From: Staphylococcus aureus
GTDB taxonomy: Bacteria > Bacillota > Bacilli > Staphylococcales > Staphylococcaceae
Assembly (NCBI RefSeq): GCF_001027105.1
Contig: NZ_CP011526.1
Location: 434,001-498,000, forward strand
Direction: 5' to 3'
DNA length: 64,000 nucleotides
Shown here: positions 48,022 through 59,330 of the stretch, in pieces
Numbering within the stretch: position 1 is the stretch's first letter
Layout: each line of letters starts with the position of its first letter
The notes under the pieces: model-generated
What the model was told of the DNA's origin: nothing
Database searches by the model: none
Seen by the model: only the letters and a program-made list of their open reading frames with translations
Position numbers and translations under genes: made by a program

Positions 48022-48127
48022 AGTTTCGTTCGTGATTATACGAATAAATAAACACTTGCAAGCAACGATGATGTTGATGGGTAAGTGAGGTGCTCGTTTT
48101 GAGCAAAAATGAAAGGTGGAAATGAGA

Positions 48128-48781
48128 ATGGCTTCATTAAAGTCAATCATCCGTCAAGGTAAACAAACACGTTCAGATCTTAAACAATTAAGAAAATCTG
48201 GTAAAGTACCAGCAGTAGTATACGGTTACGGTACTAAAAACGTGTCAGTTAAAGTTGATGAAGTAGAATTCATCAAAGTTATCCGTGAAGTAGGTCGTAA
48301 CGGTGTTATCGAATTAGGCGTTGGTTCTAAAACTATCAAAGTTATGGTTGCAGACTACCAATTCGATCCACTTAAAAACCAAATTACTCACATTGACTTC
48401 TTAGCAATCAATATGAGTGAAGAACGTACTGTTGAAGTACCAGTTCAATTAGTTGGTGAAGCAGTAGGCGCTAAAGAAGGCGGCGTAGTTGAACAACCAT
48501 TATTCAACTTAGAAGTAACTGCTACTCCAGACAATATTCCAGAAGCAATCGAAGTAGACATTACTGAATTAAACATTAACGACAGCTTAACTGTTGCTGA
48601 TGTTAAAGTAACTGGCGACTTCAAAATCGAAAACGATTCAGCTGAATCAGTAGTAACAGTAGTTGCTCCAACTGAAGAACCAACTGAAGAAGAAATCGAA
48701 GCTATGGAAGGCGAACAACAAACTGAAGAACCAGAAGTTGTTGGCGAAAGCAAAGAAGACGAAGAAAAAACTGAAGAGTAA
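48128..48781 (+). CDS. rplY: Ribosomal protein bL25 / general stress protein Ctc
   Basis: 217 aa. N-terminal bL25 5S-rRNA-binding domain (about 1-95, [18 protein letters not shown]) plus the TL5-type C-terminal domain and an acidic Glu-rich tail. ATG 48128 is chosen because AAAGGTGG (48112-48119) lies 8 nt before it; GTG 48116 overlaps that site. Codon use is strongly biased, as for a highly expressed gene. Confidence 0.96.
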
Positions 48782-48821
48782 TTTTAATCTGTTACATTAA
48801 AGTTTTTATACTTTGTTTAAC

Positions 48822-48860
48822 AAGCACTGTGCTTATTTTAATATAAGCATGGTGCTTTTT
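48822..48860 (+). terminator. Terminator after rplY
   Basis: AAGCACTGTGCTTAT pairs with ATAAGCATGGTGCTT, then Ts. Confidence 0.85.
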
Positions 48861-48875
48861 GTGTTATTATAAAGC

Positions 48876-48914
48876 TTAATTAAACTTTATTACTTTGTAC
48901 TAAAGTTTAATTAA
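48876..48914. repeat. Perfect 14-bp inverted repeat in the rplY-pth gap
   Basis: TTAATTAAACTTTA (48876-48889) and TAAAGTTTAATTAA (48901-48914) around 11 bp. AT-only apart from one C/G pair. The remainder of the 310-bp gap shows no gene. Confidence 0.85.
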
Positions 48915-49091
48915 TTTTAGTGAGTAAAAGACATTAAACTCAACAATGATACATCATAAAAATTTTAATGTACTCGATTTTAAAATACATACTTACTAAG
49001 CTAAAGAATAATGATAATTGATGGCAATGGCGGAAAATGGATGTTGTCATTATAATAATAAATGAAACAATTATGTTGGAGGTAAACACGC

Positions 49092-49664
49092 ATGAAATGT
49101 ATTGTAGGTCTAGGTAATATAGGTAAACGTTTTGAACTTACAAGACATAATATCGGCTTTGAAGTCGTTGATTATATTTTAGAGAAAAATAATTTTTCAT
49201 TAGATAAACAAAAGTTTAAAGGTGCATATACAATTGAACGAATGAACGGCGATAAAGTGTTATTTATCGAACCAATGACAATGATGAATTTGTCAGGTGA
49301 AGCAGTTGCACCGATTATGGATTATTACAATGTTAATCCAGAAGATTTAATTGTCTTATATGATGATTTAGATTTAGAACAAGGACAAGTTCGCTTAAGA
49401 CAAAAAGGAAGTGCGGGCGGTCACAATGGTATGAAATCAATTATTAAAATGCTTGGTACAGACCAATTTAAACGTATTCGTATTGGTGTGGGAAGACCAA
49501 CGAATGGTATGACGGTACCTGATTATGTTTTACAACGCTTTTCAAATGATGAAATGGTAACGATGGAAAAAGTTATCGAACACGCAGCACGCGCAATTGA
49601 AAAGTTTGTTGAAACATCACGATTTGACCATGTTATGAATGAATTTAATGGTGAAGTGAAATAA
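49092..49664 (+). CDS. pth: Peptidyl-tRNA hydrolase
   Basis: 190 aa. Recycles peptidyl-tRNA. The substrate-binding Asn and catalytic His are in [12 protein letters not shown] (17-28), and [11 protein letters not shown], the Asp in DDLDLEQG and [12 protein letters not shown] are present. TTGGAGG precedes the ATG. Its stop overlaps the mfd start by 1 nt. Confidence 0.96.
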
Positions 49665-52600
49665 TGACAATATTGACAACGCTTATAAAAGAAGATAATC
49701 ATTTTCAAGACCTTAATCAGGTATTTGGACAAGCAAACACACTAGTAACTGGTCTTTCCCCGTCAGCTAAAGTGACGATGATTGCTGAAAAATATGCACA
49801 AAGTAATCAACAGTTATTATTAATTACCAATAATTTATACCAAGCAGATAAATTAGAAACAGATTTACTTCAATTTATAGATGCTGAAGAATTGTATAAG
49901 TATCCTGTGCAAGATATTATGACCGAAGAGTTTTCAACACAAAGCCCTCAACTGATGAGTGAACGTATTAGAACTTTAACTGCGTTAGCTCAAGGTAAGA
50001 AAGGGTTATTTATCGTTCCTTTAAATGGTTTGAAAAAGTGGTTAACTCCTGTTGAAATGTGGCAAAATCACCAAATGACATTGCGTGTTGGTGAGGATAT
50101 CGATGTGGACCAATTTCTTAACAAATTAGTTAATATGGGGTACAAACGGGAATCCGTGGTATCGCATATTGGTGAATTCTCATTGCGAGGAGGTATTATC
50201 GATATCTTTCCGCTAATTGGGGAACCAATCAGAATTGAGCTATTTGATACCGAAATTGATTCTATTCGGGATTTTGATGTTGAAACGCAGCGTTCCAAAG
50301 ATAATGTTGAAGAAGTCGATATCACAACTGCAAGTGATTATATCATTACTGAAGAAGTGATCAGCCATCTTAAAGAAGAGTTAAAAACTGCATATGAAAA
50401 TACAAGACCCAAAATAGATAAATCAGTGCGCAATGATTTGAAAGAAACGTATGAAAGCTTTAAATTATTCGAAAGTACATACTTTGATCATCAAATACTA
50501 CGTCGCTTAGTAGCGTTTATGTATGAAACACCTTCGACAATTATTGAGTATTTCCAAAAAGATGCAATCATTGCAGTTGATGAATTTAATCGTATTAAAG
50601 AAACTGAAGAAAGTTTAACAGTAGAGTCTGATTCGTTTATTAGCAATATTATTGAAAGTGGTAATGGATTTATAGGACAAAGTTTTATAAAATATGATGA
50701 TTTTGAAACATTGATTGAAGGCTATCCTGTCACTTATTTTTCATTATTCGCTACAACAATGCCGATAAAACTAAATCATATTATTAAATTTTCATGTAAA
50801 CCTGTCCAACAATTTTATGGGCAATATGACATTATGCGTTCTGAATTTCAACGATATGTTAATCAAAACTATCATATCGTGGTTTTGGTCGAAACCGAAA
50901 CTAAAGTTGAACGTATGCAAGCGATGTTAAGTGAAATGCATATTCCATCAATAACAAAATTGCATCGCTCAATGTCATCGGGGCAAGCAGTGATTATTGA
51001 AGGCAGTTTATCTGAAGGATTTGAACTACCTGATATGGGATTAGTTGTCATTACTGAGCGTGAGCTTTTTAAATCAAAACAGAAAAAGCAACGAAAACGT
51101 ACGAAAGCTATCTCAAATGCTGAAAAAATTAAGTCTTACCAAGATTTAAATGTGGGAGATTATATTGTTCATGTGCATCATGGTGTTGGTAGATATTTAG
51201 GTGTTGAGACGCTCGAAGTGGGGCAAACGCATCGTGATTATATTAAATTGCAATATAAAGGTACGGATCAACTATTTGTTCCAGTAGATCAAATGGATCA
51301 AGTTCAAAAATATGTAGCTTCGGAAGATAAGACGCCAAAATTAAATAAACTCGGTGGCAGTGAATGGAAAAAAACAAAAGCTAAAGTTCAACAAAGTGTT
51401 GAAGATATTGCTGAAGAGTTGATTGATTTATATAAAGAAAGAGAAATGGCAGAAGGTTATCAATATGGGGAAGACACAGCTGAGCAAACAACATTTGAAT
51501 TAGATTTTCCATATGAACTTACGCCTGACCAAGCTAAATCTATCGATGAAATTAAAGATGACATGCAAAAATCGCGTCCAATGGATCGCTTGCTATGTGG
51601 TGATGTTGGTTATGGTAAAACTGAAGTTGCAGTGAGAGCAGCATTCAAAGCTGTAATGGAAGGAAAGCAGGTTGCATTTTTAGTTCCTACAACTATTTTA
51701 GCTCAGCAACATTATGAGACGTTAATTGAGCGTATGCAAGATTTTCCTGTTGAAATTCAATTAATGAGTCGTTTTAGAACGCCTAAAGAGATAAAACAAA
51801 CTAAGGAAGGACTTAAAACTGGATTTGTTGACATAGTTGTTGGTACACACAAATTACTTAGTAAAGATATACAGTATAAAGATTTAGGGCTGTTGATTGT
51901 AGATGAAGAACAACGATTTGGTGTACGCCATAAAGAGCGTATTAAAACATTAAAACATAATGTAGATGTACTAACATTGACTGCAACCCCAATACCTAGA
52001 ACATTGCATATGAGTATGCTAGGTGTGCGGGATTTGTCAGTGATTGAAACGCCGCCAGAAAATCGTTTCCCAGTTCAAACATATGTATTAGAACAGAACA
52101 TGAGTTTTATCAAAGAAGCTTTAGAAAGAGAACTATCCCGTGATGGCCAAGTGTTTTATCTTTATAATAAAGTGCAATCCATTTATGAAAAACGAGAACA
52201 ACTCCAGATGTTAATGCCAGATGCTAACATTGCAGTTGCTCATGGACAAATGACAGAGCGCGATTTAGAAGAAACGATGTTAAGTTTTATCAATAATGAA
52301 TATGATATTTTAGTAACGACGACGATTATTGAAACAGGTGTCGATGTCCCAAATGCAAATACTTTGATCATTGAAGATGCAGATCGCTTTGGATTGAGTC
52401 AGTTGTATCAATTAAGAGGTCGTGTTGGTCGTTCAAGTCGTATTGGTTATGCATACTTCTTACATCCAGCAAATAAGGTACTAACTGAGACTGCAGAAGA
52501 TCGATTACAAGCGATTAAAGAATTTACGGAGTTAGGCTCAGGATTTAAGATTGCGATGCGTGATTTGAACATTCGTGGTGCTGGTAATTTGTTAGGTAAA

Positions 52601-53170
52601 CAACAGCACGGCTTTATTGATACAGTTGGATTTGATTTGTACAGTCAAATGTTAGAAGAAGCTGTAAATGAAAAACGTGGTATTAAGGAACCAGAATCTG
52701 AGGTGCCAGAAGTCGAAGTTGATTTAAACTTGGATGCATATTTGCCAACAGAATATATTGCAAATGAACAAGCTAAAATTGAAATTTATAAAAAGCTACG
52801 AAAAACTGAAACATTTGATCAAATTATCGACATTAAAGATGAATTAATTGATCGTTTCAATGATTATCCTGTTGAAGTAGCACGTTTGCTTGATATAGTG
52901 GAAATAAAAGTACACGCATTACATTCAGGTATCACGTTGATTAAAGATAAAGGGAAAATAATTGATATTCATTTATCTGTAAAAGCCACTGAAAATATTG
53001 ATGGCGAAGTGCTGTTCAAAGCAACACAACCTTTAGGTAGAACAATGAAGGTTGGTGTTCAAAATAATGCAATGACAATTACTTTAACGAAACAAAATCA
53101 ATGGCTTGATAGTTTGAAGTTTTTAGTTAAGTGCATTGAAGAAAGTATGAGAATCAGTGATGAAGCATAA
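49664..53170 (+). CDS. mfd: Transcription-repair coupling factor
   Basis: 1168 aa. DNA translocase that removes stalled RNA polymerase and recruits UvrA. An N-terminal UvrB-like region (about 1-350), a CarD-like RNAP-interaction domain ([19 protein letters not shown], about 495), a SF2 helicase core with Walker [12 protein letters not shown] and DEEQ box, and a C-terminal TRCF domain are in order. Full length. The ATG overlaps the pth stop (TAATG). Confidence 0.97.
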   Translation: MTILTTLIKEDNHFQDLNQVFGQANTLVTGLSPSAKVTMIAEKYAQSNQQLLLITNNLYQADKLETDLLQFIDAEELYKYPVQDIMTEEFSTQSPQLMSERIRTLTALAQGKKGLFIVPLNGLKKWLTPVEMWQNHQMTLRVGEDIDVDQFLNKLVNMGYKRESVVSHIGEFSLRGGIIDIFPLIGEPIRIELFDTEIDSIRDFDVETQRSKDNVEEVDITTASDYIITEEVISHLKEELKTAYENTRPKIDKSVRNDLKETYESFKLFESTYFDHQILRRLVAFMYETPSTIIEYFQKDAIIAVDEFNRIKETEESLTVESDSFISNIIESGNGFIGQSFIKYDDFETLIEGYPVTYFSLFATTMPIKLNHIIKFSCKPVQQFYGQYDIMRSEFQRYVNQNYHIVVLVETETKVERMQAMLSEMHIPSITKLHRSMSSGQAVIIEGSLSEGFELPDMGLVVITERELFKSKQKKQRKRTKAISNAEKIKSYQDLNVGDYIVHVHHGVGRYLGVETLEVGQTHRDYIKLQYKGTDQLFVPVDQMDQVQKYVASEDKTPKLNKLGGSEWKKTKAKVQQSVEDIAEELIDLYKEREMAEGYQYGEDTAEQTTFELDFPYELTPDQAKSIDEIKDDMQKSRPMDRLLCGDVGYGKTEVAVRAAFKAVMEGKQVAFLVPTTILAQQHYETLIERMQDFPVEIQLMSRFRTPKEIKQTKEGLKTGFVDIVVGTHKLLSKDIQYKDLGLLIVDEEQRFGVRHKERIKTLKHNVDVLTLTATPIPRTLHMSMLGVRDLSVIETPPENRFPVQTYVLEQNMSFIKEALERELSRDGQVFYLYNKVQSIYEKREQLQMLMPDANIAVAHGQMTERDLEETMLSFINNEYDILVTTTIIETGVDVPNANTLIIEDADRFGLSQLYQLRGRVGRSSRIGYAYFLHPANKVLTETAEDRLQAIKEFTELGSGFKIAMRDLNIRGAGNLLGKQQHGFIDTVGFDLYSQMLEEAVNEKRGIKEPESEVPEVEVDLNLDAYLPTEYIANEQAKIEIYKKLRKTETFDQIIDIKDELIDRFNDYPVEVARLLDIVEIKVHALHSGITLIKDKGKIIDIHLSVKATENIDGEVLFKATQPLGRTMKVGVQNNAMTITLTKQNQWLDSLKFLVKCIEESMRISDEA

Positions 53171-54686
53171 AGAAGCATTTAATGGCGTTGTCGTGTTAAC
53201 TGCTGCATTAATTGTCATTAAAATTCTGAGTGCTGTATATCGAATTCCATATCAAAATATATTAGGCGATACAGGTTTGTATGCATATCAACAAGTGTAT
53301 CCAATTGTAGCATTAGGAATGATATTATCGATGAATGCCATTCCTAGTGCAATTACACAAAATATAGGGAAGTATCATAGTGACGAAGCATATGCAAAAG
53401 CAGTCGCTTATATACAATTAGTTGGTATATTATTATTTATTGCTATTTTTGTGTTTGCGAACAATATTGCACATATGATGGGTGATGGCCATTTAACACC
53501 AATGATTCAAGCTGCAAGTTTAAGCTTTATATTTATAGGTATGCTTGGCGTGTTAAGAGGTTATTATCAATCTGCAAATAATATGACAGTTCCGGCTATT
53601 TCCCAGGTTATAGAACAAGTTATACGAGTAGGTATTATCATTGTTACTATTGTTATTTTTGTAGACAGAGGTTGGACGATATATGAAGCGGGAACAATTG
53701 CTATTTTAGCATCAACGATAGGTTTTTTAGGTTCTTCAATTTATTTAGTAGCGCACCGACCTTTTAAGTTTAAAATGGTAAATAACACTGCAAAGATCGT
53801 TTGGAAACAGTTCGCACTTTCGGTTTTGATTTTCGCTATCAGTCAATTAATCGTAATTTTATGGCAAGTGATTGATAGTGTTACTATTATTAAGTCACTT
53901 CAAGCGATACGCGTGCCATTCGATGTTGCCATAACTGAAAAAGGAGTCTATGACCGTGGTGCATCATTTATTCAGATGGGATTGATTGTAACTACAACAT
54001 TTAGTTTTGCGCTCATTCCTCTGTTAAGTGACGCAATCAAAATGAATAATCAGGTACTTATGAATCGTTATGCAAATGCGTCATTAAAGATTACGATTTT
54101 AATAAGTACAGCAGCGGGAATAGGATTAATTAATTTATTGCCTTTAATGAACGGTGTGTTTTTTAAGACGAATGATTTAACCTTAACGTTAAGTGTTTAT
54201 ATGATTACGGTCATTTGTGTATCGTTAATTATGATGGATATGGCATTATTACAAGCGCAACATGCTGTGAGACCTATTTTTGTTGGTATGACGGCAGGAT
54301 TGGTTATTAAATTTATACTTAATATCATTTTGATTCGTTTAAGTGGCATTATTGGTGCGAGCATTAGTACTGTTGTATCATTAATTATATTCGGTACGAT
54401 TATCCATATTGCTGTCACGAGAAAATACCACTTATATGCGATGAGACGATTTTTTATCAATGTTGTTTTAGGTATGGTATTTATGTCGATTGTTGTTCAA
54501 TGCGTGTTAAACATAGTGACAACACACGGTAGAATCACTGGACTCATTGAATTATTATGTGCAGCAGTATTAGGTATCATTGCATTGTTTTTCTATATTT
54601 TTAGATTTAATGTTTTGACATATAAAGAGTTAACTTATTTACCATTTGGTTCAAAGTTGTATCAAATTAAGAAAGGAAGACGTTGA
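53160..54686 (+). CDS. SpoVB/MurJ-like polysaccharide flippase (MATE/MOP fold)
   Basis: 508 aa with about fourteen membrane segments. [21 protein letters not shown] and [21 protein letters not shown] match the SpoVB/MurJ branch of MOP exporters. A lipid-linked precursor flippase role is likely by family; the exact lipid is unknown. In B. subtilis the syntenic gene is spoVB (yabM). The start overlaps the end of mfd with a poor RBS, so coupling is expected. TGATG joins it to yabN. Confidence 0.87.
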   Translation: MKHKEAFNGVVVLTAALIVIKILSAVYRIPYQNILGDTGLYAYQQVYPIVALGMILSMNAIPSAITQNIGKYHSDEAYAKAVAYIQLVGILLFIAIFVFANNIAHMMGDGHLTPMIQAASLSFIFIGMLGVLRGYYQSANNMTVPAISQVIEQVIRVGIIIVTIVIFVDRGWTIYEAGTIAILASTIGFLGSSIYLVAHRPFKFKMVNNTAKIVWKQFALSVLIFAISQLIVILWQVIDSVTIIKSLQAIRVPFDVAITEKGVYDRGASFIQMGLIVTTTFSFALIPLLSDAIKMNNQVLMNRYANASLKITILISTAAGIGLINLLPLMNGVFFKTNDLTLTLSVYMITVICVSLIMMDMALLQAQHAVRPIFVGMTAGLVIKFILNIILIRLSGIIGASISTVVSLIIFGTIIHIAVTRKYHLYAMRRFFINVVLGMVFMSIVVQCVLNIVTTHGRITGLIELLCAAVLGIIALFFYIFRFNVLTYKELTYLPFGSKLYQIKKGRR

Positions 54687-55879
54687 TGGCACATACCATT
54701 ACGATTGTTGGCTTAGGAAACTATGGCATTGATGATTTGCCGCTAGGGATATATAAATTTTTAAAGACACAAGATAAAGTTTATGCAAGAACGTTAGATC
54801 ATCCAGTTATAGAATCATTGCAAGATGAATTAACATTTCAGAGTTTTGACCATGTTTATGAAGCACATAACCAATTTGAAGATGTCTATATTGATATTGT
54901 GGCGCAATTGGTTGAAGCTGCTAATGAAAAAGATATTGTCTATGCGGTTCCGGGTCATCCTAGAGTTGCTGAGACAACTACAGTGAAATTACTGGCTTTA
55001 GCAAAGGACAATACTGATATAGATGTGAAAGTTTTAGGTGGGAAAAGCTTTATTGATGATGTGTTTGAAGCAGTTAATGTAGATCCAAATGATGGCTTCA
55101 CACTGTTAGATGCGACATCATTACAAGAAGTAACACTTAATGTTAGAACGCATACATTGATTACGCAAGTTTATAGTGCAATGGTTGCTGCTAATTTGAA
55201 AATCACTTTAATGGAACGATATCCTGATGATTACCCTGTTCAAATTGTCACTGGTGCACGAAGCGATGGTGCGGATAACGTTGTGACATGCCCATTATAT
55301 GAATTGGATCATGATGAAAATGCATTCAATAATTTGACGAGTGTATTCGTACCAAAAATCATAACATCGACATATTTGTATCATGACTTTGATTTTGCAA
55401 CGGAAGTGATTGATACTTTAGTTGATGAAGATAAAGGTTGTCCATGGGATAAAGTGCAAACGCATGAAACGCTAAAGCGTTATTTACTTGAAGAAACATT
55501 TGAATTGTTCGAAGCTATTGACAATGAAGATGATTGGCATATGATTGAAGAACTAGGAGATATTTTATTACAAGTGTTATTGCATACTAGTATTGGTAAA
55601 AAAGAAGGGTATATCGACATTAAAGAAGTGATTACAAGTCTTAATGCTAAAATGATTCGTAGACACCCACACATATTTGGTGATGCCAATGCTGAAACTA
55701 TCGATGACTTAAAAGAAATTTGGTCTAAGGCGAAAGATGCTGAAGGTAAACAGCCAAGAGTTAAATTTGAAAAAGTATTTGCAGAGCATTTTTTAAATTT
55801 ATATGAGAAGACGAAGGATAAGTCATTTGATGAGGCCGCGTTAAAGCAGTGGCTAGAAAAAGGGGAGAGTAATACATGA
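54686..55879 (+). CDS. mazG: YabN: tetrapyrrole-methylase-like plus MazG pyrophosphohydrolase fusion
   Basis: 397 aa. The N-terminal domain (about 1-215) has the corrin/porphyrin methylase fold ([33 protein letters not shown]). The C-terminal MazG NTP pyrophosphohydrolase ([34 protein letters not shown] with metal ligands) should clean damaged NTPs. Fusion and place match B. subtilis YabN. ATG 54686 shares a base with the previous stop; AAAGGAAG lies upstream. Confidence 0.92.
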   Translation: MAHTITIVGLGNYGIDDLPLGIYKFLKTQDKVYARTLDHPVIESLQDELTFQSFDHVYEAHNQFEDVYIDIVAQLVEAANEKDIVYAVPGHPRVAETTTVKLLALAKDNTDIDVKVLGGKSFIDDVFEAVNVDPNDGFTLLDATSLQEVTLNVRTHTLITQVYSAMVAANLKITLMERYPDDYPVQIVTGARSDGADNVVTCPLYELDHDENAFNNLTSVFVPKIITSTYLYHDFDFATEVIDTLVDEDKGCPWDKVQTHETLKRYLLEETFELFEAIDNEDDWHMIEELGDILLQVLLHTSIGKKEGYIDIKEVITSLNAKMIRRHPHIFGDANAETIDDLKEIWSKAKDAEGKQPRVKFEKVFAEHFLNLYEKTKDKSFDEAALKQWLEKGESNT

Positions 55880-56139
55880 GATTAGATAAATATTTAAAAG
55901 TATCACGGTTAATAAAGCGACGTACGCTAGCAAAAGAAGTAAGTGATCAAGGTAGAATTACAATAAATGGTAATGTTGCTAAAGCTGGATCGGATGTTAA
56001 AGTTGAAGATGTGCTGACGATTCGCTTTGGTCAAAAATTAGTAACAGTTAAAGTAACTGCATTAAATGAACATGCATCTAAAGATAACGCGAAGGGTATG
56101 TATGAAATCATTGAAGAGCGTCGACTTGAAGAAGCGTAA
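55876..56139 (+). CDS. rqcP: RqcP (YabO), S4-domain ribosome quality control factor
   Basis: 87 aa. An S4 RNA-binding domain [32 protein letters not shown], related to Hsp15. In Bacillus RqcP works with RqcH on stalled 50S-peptidyl-tRNA to add alanine tails. The ATG overlaps the yabN stop (ATGA), with AGGGGAGAG before it. Confidence 0.93.
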   Translation: MRLDKYLKVSRLIKRRTLAKEVSDQGRITINGNVAKAGSDVKVEDVLTIRFGQKLVTVKVTALNEHASKDNAKGMYEIIEERRLEEA

Positions 56140-56156
56140 ATTGGAGGTGACAAGCA

Positions 56157-56549
56157 ATGAAAAATAAAGTAGAACATATAGAAAATCAGTACACGTCGCA
56201 AGAGAACAAGAAAAAACAACGTCAAAAAATGAAAATGCGTGTTGTTCGTAGGCGTATTACAGTATTTGCGGGCGTATTACTTGCGATAATTGTTGTTTTA
56301 TCAATCTTGCTTGTTGTCCAAAAACATCGCAATGATATTGATGCACAGGAGCGAAAAGCGAAAGAAGCACAGTTTCAAAAGCAACAAAATGAAGAAATTG
56401 CGTTAAAAGAAAAGTTGAATAATCTGAATGACAAAGATTACATTGAAAAAATTGCGCGTGATGATTATTACTTAAGCAACAAAGGTGAAGTGATTTTTAG
56501 GTTGCCAGAAGACAAAGATTCGTCTAGCTCAAAATCTTCGAAAAAATAA
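56157..56549 (+). CDS. divIC: Cell division protein DivIC (FtsB-like)
   Basis: 130 aa. A basic cytoplasmic N-terminus (1-36), one membrane span (about 37-58, RITVFAGVLLAIIVVLSILLVV), a coiled coil (about 65-95) and the DYIEKIARDDYYLSNKGEVIF division-protein motif. It forms the septal FtsL-DivIB-DivIC complex. RBS GGAGGTG. It ends the pth-to-divIC overlapping run. Confidence 0.95.
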   Translation: MKNKVEHIENQYTSQENKKKQRQKMKMRVVRRRITVFAGVLLAIIVVLSILLVVQKHRNDIDAQERKAKEAQFQKQQNEEIALKEKLNNLNDKDYIEKIARDDYYLSNKGEVIFRLPEDKDSSSSKSSKK

Positions 56550-56584
56550 ATCCAAATTGATTCAAAATTATCCGAGTATAGACA

Positions 56585-56613
56585 TTGTGAAAAAATCCAA
56601 ACAAGGATATAAT
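56585..56613 (+). promoter_or_regulatory. Promoter for the S1-domain gene
   Basis: TTGTGA (56585-56590), 17-bp spacer, TATAAT (56608-56613). Confidence 0.65.
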
Positions 56614-56653
56614 AAGGGAAAATCGAATCAAATCGGGAGGATTTATTTAACAT

Positions 56654-57055
56654 ATGTCAATCGAAGTTGGAAATAAGCTTAAAGGTAAAGTCACTGGTAT
56701 TAAAAAGTTTGGTGCATTCGTAGAATTACCTGAAGGAAAAAGTGGTTTAGTTCACATTAGTGAAGTCGCAGATAATTATGTTGAAAACGTAGAAGAGCAC
56801 CTTTCTGTTGGTGATGAAGTAGACGTAAAAGTATTATCTATTGCTGATGATGGAAAAATTAGTCTTTCAATTAAGAAAGCTAAAGACCGTCCACGTAGAC
56901 AACATACGAGTAAACCAAGTCATCAAAAACCAGTGCAAAAAGCCGAAGATTTTGAAAAGAAATTAAGCAATTTCTTAAAAGATAGTGAAGATAAATTAAC
57001 TTCAATCAAACGTCAAACAGAATCTAGACGCGGTGGCAAAGGTTCAAGACGTTAA
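56654..57055 (+). CDS. S1 RNA-binding domain protein (YabR-like)
   Basis: 133 aa. A single S1 domain at 1-75 (VGNKLKGKVTGIKKFGAFVEL, GLVHISEVA, VGDEVDVKVLSI) plus a basic low-complexity tail. It matches the YabR/general stress protein 13 group. It lies after divIC as in Bacillus but under its own promoter. The RNA target is unknown. Confidence 0.9.
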   Translation: MSIEVGNKLKGKVTGIKKFGAFVELPEGKSGLVHISEVADNYVENVEEHLSVGDEVDVKVLSIADDGKISLSIKKAKDRPRRQHTSKPSHQKPVQKAEDFEKKLSNFLKDSEDKLTSIKRQTESRRGGKGSRR

Positions 57056-57139
57056 TTAAAATAAATAAAGACTGTTTCGATAAGGAATATATTTAGAATG
57101 ATGCGTATCGAATAATCGATTGCAGCGTTAGACAATCTA

Positions 57140-57174
57140 AGACTGTTTCTTAAATAAGGAGCAGTCTCTTTTAT
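57140..57174 (+). terminator. Terminator before tilS
   Basis: AGACTGTTTCTTA pairs with TAAGGAGCAGTCT, then CTTTT. Confidence 0.75.
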
Positions 57175-57234
57175 TTGTAATGATATAACTAAGACTTATA
57201 CCATTTTTGAAAATTGTAAAAGTGAGGTGATGTT

Positions 57235-58530
57235 ATGCAGTTAAATAGTAATGGTTGGCATGTTGATGACCATATTGTTGTCGCTGTTTCTACAGGTATT
57301 GATAGTATGTGTTTATTGTATCAACTACTAAATGATTATAAAGATAGTTATAGAAAACTAACATGCTTACATGTCAATCATGGCGTTAGGTCAGCTTCAA
57401 TTGAGGAAGCCAGATTTTTAGAAGCATACTGCGAACGTCATCACATCGATTTACATATCAAAAAGTTAGATTTGTCGCATAGTCTCGACCGAAATAACAG
57501 CATTCAGAATGAAGCTCGAATTAAACGTTACGAATGGTTTGATGAAATGATGAATGTATTAGAAGCGGATGTATTGCTAACGGCGCATCATTTGGACGAT
57601 CAATTAGAAACTATTATGTATCGTATTTTTAATGGGAAATCAACACGTAATAAACTAGGATTTGATGAGTTATCGAAGCGAAAAGGTTATCAGATTTATC
57701 GACCACTTTTAGCTGTCTCTAAAAAAGAAATAAAACAATTCCAAGAGAGATATCATATTCCATATTTTGAAGATGAATCTAATAAAGATAACAAATATGT
57801 TAGAAATGATATTCGTAATAGAATTATTCCAGCTATTGATGAAAATAATCAACTTAAAGTATCGCATTTATTAAAATTAAAACAATGGCATGATGAACAA
57901 TATGATATTTTGCAATATTCAGCTAAACAATTTATTCAAGAATTTGTGAAGTTTGATGAACAGTCAAAATATTTAGAGGTTTCTAGACAAGCTTTTAATA
58001 ACTTACCAAACTCATTAAAGATGGTTGTGTTGGACTGCCTATTATCAAAGTATTATGAGTTGTTTAATATTAGTGCTAAAACATACGAAGAGTGGTTTAA
58101 ACAATTTAGTAGTAAGAAAGCACAATTCAGTATTAATCTCACGGATAAATGGATAATTCAAATCGCATATGGTAAATTAATAATAATGGCTAAAAATAAT
58201 GGCGATACATATTTTAGAGTTCAAACAATTAAAAAGCCAGGTAATTATATTTTTAACAAATATCGATTAGAGATACATTCTAATTTACCAAAATGTTTAT
58301 TTCCGCTTACAGTGAGAACACGACAAAGTGGCGATACATTTAAACTGAATGGGCGCGATGGTTATAAGAAAGTGAATCGCCTGTTTATAGATTGTAAAGT
58401 GCCACAGTGGGTTCGGGATCAAATGCCAATCGTATTGGATAAACAACAGCGCATTATTGCGGTAGGAGATTTATATCAACAACAAACAATAAAAAAATGG
58501 ATTATAATTAGTAAAAATGGAGATGAATAG
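57235..58530 (+). CDS. tilS: tRNA(Ile)-lysidine synthase
   Basis: 431 aa. Converts C34 of tRNA-Ile(CAU) to lysidine. The PP-loop reads [13 protein letters not shown] (16-28), where the family normally has SGGx[22 protein letters not shown] and the C-terminal TilS domain ([26 protein letters not shown]) are typical. AGGTGATG precedes the ATG. hpt follows, the conserved tilS-hpt-ftsH order. Confidence 0.95.
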   Translation: MQLNSNGWHVDDHIVVAVSTGIDSMCLLYQLLNDYKDSYRKLTCLHVNHGVRSASIEEARFLEAYCERHHIDLHIKKLDLSHSLDRNNSIQNEARIKRYEWFDEMMNVLEADVLLTAHHLDDQLETIMYRIFNGKSTRNKLGFDELSKRKGYQIYRPLLAVSKKEIKQFQERYHIPYFEDESNKDNKYVRNDIRNRIIPAIDENNQLKVSHLLKLKQWHDEQYDILQYSAKQFIQEFVKFDEQSKYLEVSRQAFNNLPNSLKMVVLDCLLSKYYELFNISAKTYEEWFKQFSSKKAQFSINLTDKWIIQIAYGKLIIMAKNNGDTYFRVQTIKKPGNYIFNKYRLEIHSNLPKCLFPLTVRTRQSGDTFKLNGRDGYKKVNRLFIDCKVPQWVRDQMPIVLDKQQRIIAVGDLYQQQTIKKWIIISKNGDE

Positions 58531-58534
58531 CGTT

Positions 58535-59074
58535 ATGCATAATGATTTGAAAGAAGTATTGTTAACTGAAGAAGATATTCAAAATATCTGTAAGGAATTG
58601 GGAGCACAATTAACAAAGGATTATCAAGGTAAACCATTAGTATGCGTGGGTATCTTAAAAGGCTCAGCAATGTTTATGTCAGATTTAATTAAACGAATTG
58701 ATACCCATTTATCAATTGATTTCATGGATGTTTCTAGTTATCACGGAGGCACTGAGTCAACTGGTGAAGTTCAAATCATTAAAGATTTAGGTTCTTCTAT
58801 TGAAAATAAAGACGTATTAATTATTGAAGATATCTTAGAGACTGGTACTACACTTAAGTCAATTACTGAATTATTACAATCTAGAAAAGTTAATTCATTA
58901 GAAATAGTTACTTTATTAGATAAACCAAACCGTCGTAAAGCGGACATTGAAGCTAAGTATGTAGGTAAAAAAATACCAGATGAATTTGTTGTTGGTTACG
59001 GTTTAGATTATCGTGAATTATACCGAAACTTACCATATATCGGTACGTTAAAACCTGAAGTGTATTCAAATTAA
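58535..59074 (+). CDS. hpt: Hypoxanthine-guanine phosphoribosyltransferase
   Basis: 179 aa. Purine salvage with PRPP. The PRPP-binding motif is VLIIEDILETGTTL; the N-terminal CVGILKGSAMFMSDL and DFMDVSSYHGG complete the active site. ATG 58535 is favoured (length and GGAGATG 9 nt upstream); ATG 58517 overlaps the end of tilS. Confidence 0.96.
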   Translation: MHNDLKEVLLTEEDIQNICKELGAQLTKDYQGKPLVCVGILKGSAMFMSDLIKRIDTHLSIDFMDVSSYHGGTESTGEVQIIKDLGSSIENKDVLIIEDILETGTTLKSITELLQSRKVNSLEIVTLLDKPNRRKADIEAKYVGKKIPDEFVVGYGLDYRELYRNLPYIGTLKPEVYSN

Positions 59075-59173
59075 TTTTTTAATCAATTTCAGTTATTATT
59101 ACTATGCGTTTGAGAAATAATAGTGTAGACTCAAAAATATGAAAAATGTATTTCATATATATTTAATTTTAGA

Positions 59174-59189
59174 CAAGACATATGTCTTG
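59174..59189. promoter_or_regulatory. Perfect 16-bp palindrome upstream of ftsH
   Basis: CAAGACATATGTCTTG, about 140 bp before ftsH and 100 bp after hpt. The 256-bp gap has a weak -10 candidate (TACAAT, 59285-59290). It could be an operator; the regulator is unknown. Confidence 0.5.
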
Positions 59190-59330
59190 AAAAGTTGAAA
59201 AATATAGAGATTGATAAAACTAATACGGGTGTGAATGACATTGATGTTAAGCTCAATTACTAGCTTATAAAACATGTCATATGTTACAATTTTTGTTAGT
59301 TTTATTATGGGAAGTAGGAGGAAATGACGC

